IMG/VR virus record: IMGVR_UViG_3300027773_000004
Span: 1 to 64,000 of that record
Length of the DNA stretch: 64,000 nt
Strand: one strand, 5' to 3'
Origin: a virus
Position 1 is the stretch's first letter; every line of letters begins with the position of its first letter. The position numbers and the translations under genes are program-made. This document shows, in pieces, positions 6,777 to 14,582 of this stretch. The notes under the pieces were generated by a model. That model saw only the letters and a program-made list of their open reading frames with translations. It did not search any database and was not told the DNA's origin.

Positions 6777-7292
6777 ATGGACGATCTCGTCGAGCGGCTC
6801 CGGCGCATCCCCTACATCCTGCGCTGGCCGAGCCAGCACCGCGAGATCATCGAAATAGCCAAGGCGGCAGCGGAGCGTCTTGAGGGCGCCTCGGCTGCGC
6901 CGGCCCGGACACCCGCCGTCCCGATAGATTGGCAGCTCCGCCGTCTGTGGAGAGACGGGCGCTGGCACCGCATCCCGGCGATGGAATGGCGCGTATTCGA
7001 AGCGCTGGTCAAAGCCAGGGGCAAAGTCGTTTCCCGTGAAACGCTGCACCGCGACCTCTATTGGCGCGATCCCTGTGGGGGCGCCAACATCAAGACCATC
7101 GATATTTACCTCTCAAAGCTGCGAAAGCACTGCCCGTGGCCGATCCGCACCGTGTTTCGTACCGGGGTCTTCCTTGAGGGCTACGATGGCCCCGAGCCTC
7201 CGGCCGCGGAGCGGGAAGTATCGCTGATCGATGCAGCCATCTGCCGGTTTGTGGCGCCGGCGCCGCGCAGCCGATTGATGGCCGGCCGTTGA
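6777..7292 (+). CDS. Orphan OmpR/PhoB-type winged-helix DNA-binding protein
   Basis: 171 aa. Residues about 62-136 form a trans_reg_C winged helix: WHRIPAMEWRVFEALV, GKVVSRETLHRDLY, then NIKTIDIYLSKLRKH (recognition helix) and IRTVFRTGVFLEG (wing). The first 50 residues are a helix and linker; there is no receiver domain, which such regulators normally carry at the N-terminus. The nearby stand-alone receiver may be its partner, or it may act without phosphorylation. Its TGA overlaps the next ATG (TGATG). Confidence 0.85.
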   Translation: MDDLVERLRRIPYILRWPSQHREIIEIAKAAAERLEGASAAPARTPAVPIDWQLRRLWRDGRWHRIPAMEWRVFEALVKARGKVVSRETLHRDLYWRDPCGGANIKTIDIYLSKLRKHCPWPIRTVFRTGVFLEGYDGPEPPAAEREVSLIDAAICRFVAPAPRSRLMAGR

Positions 7293-7519
7293 TGCGCCGG
7301 CCGCTACCCATGCCCGAGGGTCTCGAAGACGAACCCGATCGAGGCGCGCTCGCCGCTGCCGCTGCGCAGCGCGAACAGGAACGCCGCGAGCTGGCCGAAC
7401 TGCACCGCCGCCTCGGGCATTTCGGCAAGCCGAAATTCTGCCGGACCTGCCGCGACACGATCCGCCGCGGCGAGCACGCGTCGGCGGCGGCCGAAACGAC
7501 CCCTGCCGCACCAGCGTAA
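7292..7519 (+). CDS. Small helical protein with one CxxC
   Basis: 75 aa from ATG at 7292, coupled to the preceding stop. It has an acidic/Arg-rich coiled-coil-like helix (AAAAQREQERRELAELHRRL) followed by KFCRTCRDTIRRGE, a single CxxC that could bind zinc in a dimer. The Ala/Pro tail is probably disordered. Function unknown. Confidence 0.55.
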   Translation: MRRPLPMPEGLEDEPDRGALAAAAAQREQERRELAELHRRLGHFGKPKFCRTCRDTIRRGEHASAAAETTPAAPA

Positions 7520-7534
7520 CCCGACATCCGAACA

Positions 7535-7548
7535 CGCTCGCGCGAGCG
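7535..7548. repeat. Perfect 14-bp palindrome
   Basis: CGCTCGCGCGAGCG is self-complementary. It lies 15 bp after the CxxC gene, in the 187-bp gap before the serine recombinase. It could be a recombinase sub-site or a hairpin in the mRNA. Confidence 0.6.
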
Positions 7549-7642
7549 ATGCGCCGGCCCCCGCCGCTTCCCCCCTCCGGCGAGGAGCCGAGCGGCGACG
7601 TTTGCGCGGGCGTGCCCCTCTTCGATGGCGGCGGGCGCCGCG

Positions 7643-7696
7643 TCACAATCCATCATACGAGCGTAGCGAGACGTAGTGCGGCGTTGCGGATTGTGA
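7643..7696. repeat. Inverted repeat upstream of the serine recombinase
   Basis: TCACAATCC (7643-7651) and GGATTGTGA (7688-7696) are exact 9-bp inverted arms 36 bp apart, ending 10 bp before the recombinase ATG. Resolvases and invertases commonly bind paired inverted sites next to their own gene, so this is a candidate res/att or autoregulatory site. A large mRNA stem-loop sequestering the start is the alternative. Confidence 0.6.
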
Positions 7697-7706
7697 GGAC
7701 GCCAGA

Positions 7707-8468
7707 ATGGCCCGCAAACGCCCTGCGGAGGCCTCTGGCGAGCCTGCCGTCAGACCCCATGTTTCTTATGTCCGCGTCTCGACCGACGCACAGGGCGCCT
7801 CCGGGCTGGGCCTGGAAGCGCAGCGGGCAGCGATAGAACGCTATCTCGCCGGGACCGGCGGCAAGCTCGTCGCCGAATACCGCGAGGTCGAGAGCGGCAA
7901 GCGCAACGACCGGCCGCAACTGGCGGCGGCGCTGGCCGCCTGCCGCGCCCGCCGGGCGGTTCTCATCATCGCCAAGCTCGACCGCCTGTCGCGCAACTTC
8001 GCGTTCCTCGCCAACTTGATGGAGAGCGAGGTCGAGTTCGTGGCGTGCGACAACCCGCACGCCACCAAGCTGACGATCCGCATCCTCGCGGCGGTGGCGC
8101 AGGACGAGCGCGAGCGCACATCGGAGCGCACCAAAGCGGCGCTCGCTGTCGTGCGACGCCACATCGCCGAGCACGGCACGTGGCTATCGCGGCGGTCAGG
8201 CCGGGCAATCACGCGGCTCGGCAACACCAACCCGCCGCAGGGCAACCGCGCCTCGGCGCGTGCTGCGAGCCGGGCTGCGGCGGCGAAGGCCGAGGCCACG
8301 GCGTCTGACATCATGCCGTACATCGCCGCGGCGCAAAAAGCCGGCTGCCGCTCGCTGGACGAACTGGCGGCGGCGCTGACGGCGCGCGGGATCAAGACGC
8401 CGCGGGGCAAGAGCGAGTGGCGCGCCGAACAGGTGCGCCGGATCATGCTGCGGGCAGGTGGCGCATGA
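7707..8468 (+). CDS. Small serine recombinase (resolvase/invertase family)
   Basis: 253 aa. The N-terminal catalytic domain has the nucleophile Ser25 in YVRVSTDAQG and the KLDRLSR motif (90-96), and the dimerisation helix starts with AAVAQDERERTSERTK. The C-terminal part, with RGIKTPRGKSEWRAEQVRRIM, is a compact recombinase/HTH domain. The size fits resolvases rather than large phage integrases (450+ aa). It could resolve dimers, invert a segment or integrate the phage. Inverted repeats directly upstream are candidate sites. Its stop overlaps the next start (ATGA). Confidence 0.92.
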   Translation: MARKRPAEASGEPAVRPHVSYVRVSTDAQGASGLGLEAQRAAIERYLAGTGGKLVAEYREVESGKRNDRPQLAAALAACRARRAVLIIAKLDRLSRNFAFLANLMESEVEFVACDNPHATKLTIRILAAVAQDERERTSERTKAALAVVRRHIAEHGTWLSRRSGRAITRLGNTNPPQGNRASARAASRAAAAKAEATASDIMPYIAAAQKAGCRSLDELAAALTARGIKTPRGKSEWRAEQVRRIMLRAGGA

Positions 8469-8593
8469 GCGATGACATGCCGCGAATCGTGTTCGAGCCG
8501 CATGTCGGCATCGCGATCGGCATGCTGATGCTGGCGCTGCTCGCCTGCATCGTCGCGCTGACGCTGATCAACCTGCCGGAGAAGCGCCGATGA
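8465..8593 (+). CDS. 42-aa single-pass membrane peptide
   Basis: ATG at 8465 overlaps the recombinase stop (ATGA) and its TGA overlaps the next ATG (8590). After a short acidic N-terminus there is one transmembrane helix (GIAIGMLMLALLACIVALTL) and a basic tail (PEKRR). Double coupling supports translation. Function unknown. Confidence 0.6.
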   Translation: MSDDMPRIVFEPHVGIAIGMLMLALLACIVALTLINLPEKRR

Positions 8594-8775
8594 ACGCGAT
8601 GCCGAGTCGGTCGGAGGTCGTGCGCGCCGCGCCGGCCGGCAGCCACGTGCTGGCGCTCTCCGGCGGCGAATACCTCGTCACACACCCGGATCGCCCAGCC
8701 TACATCGTCGGCGCCTTCGGCGATGTCCGCTACATCAAGAACGCCGCCGCCGAGGTCGAGCCGCGGCGGGAGTGA
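8590..8775 (+). CDS. Unknown 61-aa protein
   Basis: ATG at 8590 overlaps the previous stop. A compact beta-rich sequence (SHVLALSGGEYLVTHPDRPAY) is followed by GDVRYIKN. No family recognised. Part of a run of small coupled ORFs behind the recombinase. Confidence 0.5.
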   Translation: MNAMPSRSEVVRAAPAGSHVLALSGGEYLVTHPDRPAYIVGAFGDVRYIKNAAAEVEPRRE

Positions 8776-8829
8776 TCGGCCGCGCTGTCGTTCGCGTGCA
8801 AAGCGCGGGGAAGCAGCGCGAGGTTCGGC

Positions 8830-8994
8830 ATGGAACTCAGCGAAAACGAGGCGTGGGAACGGCTGCGCCTGGCGATCCTGCGCTGCCGCGAAGAGGATAC
8901 CGCCGCTTCCCATGCGGAGGTCGAGCGCGCCAGACGCGCCTTCGTCGAAGCCTGCGGCGAGGGCGGCGCCGAGCCAGAAGTCGCGCGCGCCTAG
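8830..8994 (+). CDS. Unknown 54-aa acidic helical protein
   Basis: ATG at 8830 follows GCGAGG. The product is a likely helical hairpin (ENEAWERLRLAILRCREED, then HAEVERARRAFVEACGEG). It fills the gap between the neighbouring small ORFs on the same strand. Function unknown. Confidence 0.5.
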   Translation: MELSENEAWERLRLAILRCREEDTAASHAEVERARRAFVEACGEGGAEPEVARA

Positions 8995-9019
8995 CCGCGC
9001 AGCGCAGGGGGCCGCAACC

Positions 9020-9235
9020 ATGAAAGCGCTGCCGGCGAGCCTCACGCGGCCCGTCGCCAAAGCCGCCACGTCGGCGCAGCTCGTCGACGAACTGATCGAG
9101 GACATCATCCGCCGCCACCAGCTGAGCGGCGGCACGATCTCTCCCGCCCATCTCGTGCGGCTGGAAGCGATGCGCGAGCCATGGGCCGGGATCGTGTCGC
9201 GCCACCTCGACGCCTACGATCAGCGCAGCGCTTGA
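9020..9235 (+). CDS. Unknown 71-aa helical protein
   Basis: ATG at 9020 after GCAGGGGG. Residues about 18-60 are amphipathic helices (SAQLVDELIEDIIRRHQL, HLVRLEAMREPWAGIV). No family recognised. Same-strand small-ORF cluster. Confidence 0.55.
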   Translation: MKALPASLTRPVAKAATSAQLVDELIEDIIRRHQLSGGTISPAHLVRLEAMREPWAGIVSRHLDAYDQRSA

Positions 9236-9278
9236 CGCCGCGTTACGGGCATCTCGAACCGCCAGAGGGGAAAGCCGC

Positions 9279-9506
9279 ATGGCAGCGTTCGTCAGGGCGG
9301 GTCCGGCGACCGACCTCGCCGACCTGGCCGGCATGCTCGCGGCCGAAAAGGCGCACCGCGTGTGCGCCGGCGACCCGCGCCACCAGCGCATTATCGCCGA
9401 CGAAATCCTGCGCGAGGCCGGCTGCCCCGATCTCGGGGCGAGCATCGAGCGGCTCGCTTCAATGCTGAGGCAGCGGCGGCTGCGGAAGACGTGCGCGGGG
9501 GATTGA
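9279..9506 (+). CDS. Unknown 75-aa helical protein
   Basis: ATG at 9279 with AGAGGGGAAA upstream. Mostly helical (DLADLAGMLAAEKAHRVC, HQRIIADEILREAGCP). Its stop lies 2 bp before the next GTG. Function unknown. Confidence 0.55.
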   Translation: MAAFVRAGPATDLADLAGMLAAEKAHRVCAGDPRHQRIIADEILREAGCPDLGASIERLASMLRQRRLRKTCAGD

Positions 9507-9508
9507 GC

Positions 9509-9706
9509 GTGGACGGACAGCGCGCCTCGGGGATCGCGGAGTATCCTAAATATCTCGGCTGGAACGCCTGCGCCCTGGGCGTCCATCTCGTCACCGACAA
9601 GGCCGAGCGCATCCTGAGCGTCGCCGACGGCGGCAACGCCGCGCTGGCGCTGATCAATGAACTGATCCGGCCGGAATTGCACGGCGAGTTCGCCGGCAAC
9701 TGCTGA
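9509..9706 (+). CDS. Unknown 65-aa protein
   Basis: GTG at 9509 follows GCGGGGGA; a TTG at 9503 is the alternative start. The mixed alpha/beta sequence includes YPKYLGWNACALGVHLV and ILSVADGGNAALALINELI. No family recognised. Last of the small-ORF run before the ParB-like gene. Confidence 0.5.
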   Translation: MDGQRASGIAEYPKYLGWNACALGVHLVTDKAERILSVADGGNAALALINELIRPELHGEFAGNC

Positions 9707-9749
9707 TCTTTCGCAAATCTACCGGCTATAAAACAGGGCCTGCGGCAGG

Positions 9750-10298
9750 ATGAACATCGCCGACAAGATCGTGATGCGCGCCGTCGCATCGCTGATCCCC
9801 TACGCGAACAATAGCCGCGAGCACAGCCCCGCCCAGATCGGCCAGATCGCCGCGTCGATAAAGGAGTTCGGATTTACCAATCCGGTCCTCGTCGATGCAG
9901 ACGGCGGCATCATCGCCGGTCACGGTCGTGTGCTGGCGGCGCAGAAGATCGGGATCGAGGAAGTCCCGACGATCGAACTCAAGTATCTGACAGAGGCGCA
10001 ACGGCGAGCCTACGTCATCGCCGACAACAAGCTGGCGCTGAACGCAAGCTGGAACGACGAGCTTCTGGCGATCGAACTCGGGCGGCTCGGCGAGGACGGC
10101 TTCGATCTCTCCCTCACGGGTTTCTCTGCGACCGAATTGAACGGCCTCGGCGGCCTCGGCGCCGGCGGCGACGCCGCGGTAGACGCCACGCCCGAGGGCT
10201 ACGTCGTCGTGGTCGACTGTGCCAGCGAGGCCGATCAGGTCGATTTGATCCAACGCCTGCAGGCCGAGGGCCGCACGTGCCGGGGATCGATCGCGTGA
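9750..10298 (+). CDS. ParB/Spo0J-like N-terminal domain protein
   Basis: 182 aa. The first ~105 residues are a ParB fold: VASLIPYANNSREHS, IAASIKEFGFTNPVLVD, GGIIAGHGRVLAAQ (the GHxR nucleotide-binding loop), VPTIELKYLTEAQRRAYVIADNK. In phages this arrangement usually precedes a DNA methyltransferase domain. Here the protein stops after a Gly-rich linker and a short VVVVDCASEADQVDLIQRL segment, so no methyltransferase follows. It could be a truncated adenine/cytosine methylase or a free ParB-type CTPase/nuclease. It lies just upstream of the terminase genes. A TATAAA element occurs at 9727. Confidence 0.85.
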   Translation: MNIADKIVMRAVASLIPYANNSREHSPAQIGQIAASIKEFGFTNPVLVDADGGIIAGHGRVLAAQKIGIEEVPTIELKYLTEAQRRAYVIADNKLALNASWNDELLAIELGRLGEDGFDLSLTGFSATELNGLGGLGAGGDAAVDATPEGYVVVVDCASEADQVDLIQRLQAEGRTCRGSIA

Positions 10299-10420
10299 AG
10301 CTCGCCATCGCGCCAAAGCAAGGATCGAAGCTCTAGGGCGGTCCTGGAGCCGCATTGCGAGGGACGCAGAGCTTCGGCGCGGCGCCCCGCACGAGGGTTG
10401 CAAGGGCGCGGGAGCACGGG

Positions 10421-10774
10421 ATGGCGCGGCAGAAATGGGTGCCGGACGCCGCCGAGCGCCGGCAGGTGCAGGCGATGGCGGCTTACGGCATCCCGCAAGA
10501 CGATATCGCGCGCGTGCTCGGCGTCGCACCGAAGACATTGCGCAGCGCGTGCCGCGACGAGCTCGACACCGGCACCACGGTAGCGACGGCCAAAGTTGCC
10601 GAGGGTCTCTATCAGGAGGCGACGGCAGGCAAGGATCCGCGGGCGCGGGTGACGGCGCAGATATTCTGGCTCAAGACCCGCGCCGGCTGGAAGGAAACCA
10701 CCCTCAACGAACACACGGGCAAGGATGGCCGGCCGATCGTCATCCGCATCAGCCCCGAAGACGCCGACCTTTAG
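10421..10774 (+). CDS. Terminase small subunit (HTH)
   Basis: 117 aa from ATG at 10421 (GGGAGC upstream); a longer reading to 10355 lacks a ribosome-binding site. An HTH occupies residues about 18-45 (AYGIPQDDIARVLGVAPKTL), followed by a helical assembly part ending in KTRAGWKETT, a frequent feature of small terminases. It recognises the packaging site and recruits the large subunit. The large-subunit gene overlaps it by 50 bp. Confidence 0.8.
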   Translation: MARQKWVPDAAERRQVQAMAAYGIPQDDIARVLGVAPKTLRSACRDELDTGTTVATAKVAEGLYQEATAGKDPRARVTAQIFWLKTRAGWKETTLNEHTGKDGRPIVIRISPEDADL

Positions 10775-12092
10775 GCTGACCCAAAAGCAGCGCGAGCTGC
10801 GCAATCTTCTCAGCGGACCGCAACTTCACACGCTGATCTACGGCGGCGGCCGATCCGGGAAAACCTTCCTAATCGTGCGGTCGATCCTGATCCGCGCGGT
10901 TCGAGCCGCGGGATCGCGGCACGCCATCGTCAGGTTGCGCGGCAATGCGGTTCGGTCTTCGATATGGTTAGACACGCTGCCGAAGGTGACCAGGTTGTGC
11001 TTTCCCGATCTGGAGATCAGGGATCATCGTCAAGACGGCTTTGTCGAGATCGACAACGGGTCGCAAATCTGGTTCGGCGGTCTCGACGAGAAGGACCGAG
11101 TCGAGAAAATCCTCGGTCAGGAATTTGCCGGCATCTACTTCAACGAGTGCTCGCAGATACCGTACAGCTCGGTGCTCGTGGCCCAGACCCGTCTGGCGCA
11201 GAACATCGGACTGCCGCTGCGCGCATATTACGACCTGAACCCGGCCGGCACGCGCCACTGGACATATCAGCTATGGATCGACGGGATCGACCCGATCAGC
11301 CGAACCCGATTGTCGGAAGCCGACAGGGCACTCTACCGGTACGGCACGATTAACCCCGAAGACAACGCCGACAACCTGCCGGAACAAACCCTCCGGGTGT
11401 ATCGCAGCCTGCCGGAGCGGCAACGCAAGCGGTTCTTTCTCGGGCAATACGTCTCCGACATCGACGGCGCGTTATGGACAGTGGAAACGCTGGAGCATGC
11501 GCGCTGCGATAGTGCCGACGTGCCAACCACATTGCGCCGGGTCATCATCGCGGTCGATCCCTCCGGGACCGAAGGCAACGAGGAAACCCGATCCGACGCC
11601 GTCGGCATCGTCGCGGCCGGCCTCGCGATGGACGGCACGGCATATCTGCTGGAGGACGCGACCTGCAATCTTCCCCCGGAAGGCTGGGGCCGGCGGGTTG
11701 CGTTCATGTTCGACAAGTGGAAGGCGGATCGCGTCGTCGCCGAGACGAACTTCGGCGGGGCGATGGTCCGGTTTGTCATCAAGGCCGCCAACGCCGCGAT
11801 CCCCGTAAAGGTGGTCACGGCGTCGCGCGGCAAGGCGGCACGCGCCGAGCCGGTTTCGGCTCTTTACGGTCACGAGCAGGACGGCGCCTGGATCGGCGAC
11901 AAGGTGCGGCATGCCGGCCAGTTCCCCGAGCTCGAAGACGAACTGCTCAATTTCTCGGTGTTCGGCTACCAGGGCGCGCGGTCACCCAACCGAGCGGACG
12001 CGCTGATCTGGGCGTTGACCGACCTCGCCCTGGGGCCGCAGCAGGATCATGGCCGCGCGATACCGATCGTGATGACGGCGCCGCGGCGATGA
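10725..12092 (+). CDS. terL: Terminase large subunit (packaging ATPase/nuclease)
   Basis: 455 aa. Walker A GGGRSGKT at 40-47, Walker B GIYFNE at 136-141, and a coupling motif near YYDLNPAG (168-175). The C-terminal RNase H-like nuclease shows D278 in IIAVDPSG, E340 in VVAETN and D425 in RADALIWAL. It translocates DNA into the prohead and cuts the concatemer. Length is typical. It is followed after 20 bp by the portal gene. Confidence 0.95.
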   Translation: MAGRSSSASAPKTPTFRLTQKQRELRNLLSGPQLHTLIYGGGRSGKTFLIVRSILIRAVRAAGSRHAIVRLRGNAVRSSIWLDTLPKVTRLCFPDLEIRDHRQDGFVEIDNGSQIWFGGLDEKDRVEKILGQEFAGIYFNECSQIPYSSVLVAQTRLAQNIGLPLRAYYDLNPAGTRHWTYQLWIDGIDPISRTRLSEADRALYRYGTINPEDNADNLPEQTLRVYRSLPERQRKRFFLGQYVSDIDGALWTVETLEHARCDSADVPTTLRRVIIAVDPSGTEGNEETRSDAVGIVAAGLAMDGTAYLLEDATCNLPPEGWGRRVAFMFDKWKADRVVAETNFGGAMVRFVIKAANAAIPVKVVTASRGKAARAEPVSALYGHEQDGAWIGDKVRHAGQFPELEDELLNFSVFGYQGARSPNRADALIWALTDLALGPQQDHGRAIPIVMTAPRR

Positions 12093-12112
12093 CCGGATAG
12101 GCAGAGGCTGGC

Positions 12113-13672
12113 ATGGCGACTGATCCGTACACGGATGGGTCGGGCGGCTGGCAGCTGCCGGTATTCGACCATGGAATGACGTTCAAGGACGTCGGCTCCT
12201 ACGGTCTGCGGCAGTTTTCCGGTTGGGTCCGCGAGGAATTTCTTCCCGACCTGCAAGGCCGGCTCGCCGCCCGCGCCTATCGCGAGATGATGGACAACTC
12301 CGCCACCGTGGGCGCGGTGATGTTCGCGATCATGCAGACGATGCGCAGGGTCGACTGGCGGGTCATTCCTGCGGCCGACACACCGGAAGCGGAAGAGGCG
12401 GCCGAGTTTGTCCATGGCCTGATGGACGACATGTCGCACACGTGGCCCGGCTTCGTCGTCGAGGCGCTGTCGATGCTCGGCTACGGCTACGCCATAAACG
12501 AGGTCGTCTACAAACGCCGCCTCGGCCGCAAGCCGAAGGACGGTGCCGATGCGTCGAGCAAATACAACGACGGCAAGATCGGCTGGCGCCGCTTGCCGAT
12601 CCGCTCCCAGGACACGATCCTCAAGTGGTTCTTCGATGCCAACGGCCAAATAAAGGGCGTGACGCAACAGCCGTGGGTGGGGCGGCTGATCGATTTGCCG
12701 ATCGAGAAGTTCCTGCTGTTCCGGCCGTCGAGCCACAAGAACAACCCTGAAGGGCGTAGCATTCTCAGGACTGCGTATCGCAGCTACTACCTGGTAAAGC
12801 GCATGGAGGAGATGGAGGCGATCCTGATGGAGCGTTTCGCCGGCCTCCCGGTGGTCAAGGTGCCGAGCGCCCTCCTTGAGGCGGCCGCGACCGGTGACGC
12901 TACCGCCACGGCGCAGGTGGCCGCCTATAAAAAGCTCGTGACCAACATCCGGGTCGACGAGCAGATGGGCGTCATGATGCCCTCCGACACGTACGAGGGG
13001 GCGGACGGACCCAGCAACGTGCCGCGGTACACGCTTGAACTGCTGACGCCGCAAGGAACGCAGTCAGGCGTGCGGTCGCACGAGATCGTCACCCGGCACA
13101 GTCTCAACATCCTGAAGACGGTGCTGGCCGACTTCATCGATCTCGGCCACCAAGCGCGGGGAACGCAAAATCTCGCGATCTCCAAGGTCGACATGTTTTA
13201 CGCCGGCATCGAGGGCTGGCTCGACAGCATGGCGGCAGTGCTCAACCAGCACGGTCTGCCGCGGCTTTGGGAGCTGAACCGCTTCGATCCCGACCTGCTG
13301 CCGCAAATCAGCCCGGACATGCCGGATCGGATCGACATCGACGCGATCGGCAATTTTGTTCTCAACCTATCAAGGGCGGGCGTGCACCTCTTCGACGACC
13401 CCGAGACGCGGCAGTACCTTCGCGGCGCCGCAGGACTCCCGGAAGTCTCCGAAGAGGAGGACGAACTGGGCGCCGAGCGCGACGCCGCGGATCGCGAAGG
13501 GGAGGCGCGGCGGGGCGACGGCAACGGCGCCAGCGGCCTGACCGACGATGACGATCCCGCCGATGACTCGCCGGCGCGCAACACCGCAAAAGCACTGGTC
13601 CGCATGGCGCTGCGAGAGGCGCAACGCAAGCGAAAAGGGCGCAAGCCGATCGCCTCGGTGACCGTGACATGA
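12113..13672 (+). CDS. Portal protein (DUF935/Mu gp29-like)
   Basis: 519 aa, directly behind terL. Early residues include SATVGAVMFAIMQTMRRVDW and VIPAADTPEAEEAA, typical of DUF935 portals. A central LFRPSSHKNNPEGRSILR and the long helix YYLVKRMEEMEAILMERFAG match the wing/stem region. The acidic, Asp/Ser-rich C-terminal tail is probably disordered. It forms the dodecameric ring at the capsid vertex through which DNA passes. Its TGA overlaps the next ATG. Confidence 0.92.
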   Translation: MATDPYTDGSGGWQLPVFDHGMTFKDVGSYGLRQFSGWVREEFLPDLQGRLAARAYREMMDNSATVGAVMFAIMQTMRRVDWRVIPAADTPEAEEAAEFVHGLMDDMSHTWPGFVVEALSMLGYGYAINEVVYKRRLGRKPKDGADASSKYNDGKIGWRRLPIRSQDTILKWFFDANGQIKGVTQQPWVGRLIDLPIEKFLLFRPSSHKNNPEGRSILRTAYRSYYLVKRMEEMEAILMERFAGLPVVKVPSALLEAAATGDATATAQVAAYKKLVTNIRVDEQMGVMMPSDTYEGADGPSNVPRYTLELLTPQGTQSGVRSHEIVTRHSLNILKTVLADFIDLGHQARGTQNLAISKVDMFYAGIEGWLDSMAAVLNQHGLPRLWELNRFDPDLLPQISPDMPDRIDIDAIGNFVLNLSRAGVHLFDDPETRQYLRGAAGLPEVSEEEDELGAERDAADREGEARRGDGNGASGLTDDDDPADDSPARNTAKALVRMALREAQRKRKGRKPIASVTVT

Positions 13673-14223
13673 CCGGCGAGCAGCCCGATATGGACATCAC
13701 CGTCACGGTGAACTCGGAAGACGGCGGAACCCAGGTCTACGACACGACCGCTTCGGCGCTGGCGGCCGAGCAGCGCGAGCTGGGCAACACCGGCTTGGCC
13801 GATCCGCGGCATATCATCGGCGAGATCATCCTCGGCGGCGGCTTCGGCGGCTTCCATTGGCGCCGGATCGGTGGCGAGGAGAACCTCCCGATCGTCCTGT
13901 CCGAGCCGGTCTATGTCACCCGCGCCACACTGACCACGGCCGAAAAATCGAGTTGGCGCATCGAAGAGTTCAACGGCGAGCCGAACGGACCGGTCTTGGT
14001 GATCGGCTATCGCGACGAGACGACAGCAATCGCCGCACTTGACGGCAGCGACAAGGCAAGGCGCGCCCGGTCGGCGATTGAGAGCCTCCCGGCCTATCTC
14101 GACGCGGCCGAGGCTCTAGGCAACCTCCTGCGCCACCCCGCCCTGCAGGGCGACGAAGATCCGGCGGTGGACCGAGCCAGAATGGCCTATGCGGCAGCGA
14201 TGACGCGTGGAGCCGCCAAGTGA
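13669..14223 (+). CDS. Unknown 184-aa head-module protein
   Basis: Coupled to the portal gene (ATGA). Beta-rich N-terminus (MDITVTVNSEDGGTQVYDT), a Gly-rich turn (LGGGFGGFHW), then helices. No family recognised. Position between portal and capsid protease suggests a head-assembly or accessory role. Confidence 0.65.
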   Translation: MTGEQPDMDITVTVNSEDGGTQVYDTTASALAAEQRELGNTGLADPRHIIGEIILGGGFGGFHWRRIGGEENLPIVLSEPVYVTRATLTTAEKSSWRIEEFNGEPNGPVLVIGYRDETTAIAALDGSDKARRARSAIESLPAYLDAAEALGNLLRHPALQGDEDPAVDRARMAYAAAMTRGAAK

Positions 14224-14495
14224 TTCTGCCTGATCGCGATAAGCGCACGCCGGTGACGGCGCAACAGCAGATCACCGCCGAAAACATCATGGCGGCGCTG
14301 CTTCATCGCTTGGTGATGGCTGCGGGAGGAGCGGTATCGATCCGCGTTGAAGATGTGCCCAGCGATCTTCCGTTCCGCCTCGAGGTGAGGCCCGACAATC
14401 TGGCTGTACTGCACGCTGGCGTGCCGCAGGCTCGCAAAGCGGCACTCGTGGCGGCCGGCCCGGAGACCTTGAACAAGCTGCGACCGATCGGCTGA
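14220..14495 (+). CDS. Unknown 91-aa protein
   Basis: GTG start overlaps the previous stop (GTGA). A helix (AENIMAALLHRLVMAAGG) is followed by strand-rich sequence (VSIRVEDVPSDLPFRLEVR). From here to about 18 kb the DNA is visibly less GC-extreme than the flanks. Function unknown. Confidence 0.55.
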   Translation: MILPDRDKRTPVTAQQQITAENIMAALLHRLVMAAGGAVSIRVEDVPSDLPFRLEVRPDNLAVLHAGVPQARKAALVAAGPETLNKLRPIG

Positions 14496-14582
14496 CAACC
14501 GGCTTGGGGGCGATTTCCCGCCCCGCCAAAGCCGAGATGCTACGGCCGGAGGGGCTGACGAGATGTTGGGAGAGGCTCAAGC

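Noticed and set aside
7549-7836. 95-codon ORF overlapping the recombinase start
   Set aside because: It runs through the inverted repeat and 130 bp of the recombinase in another frame and has no ribosome-binding site.
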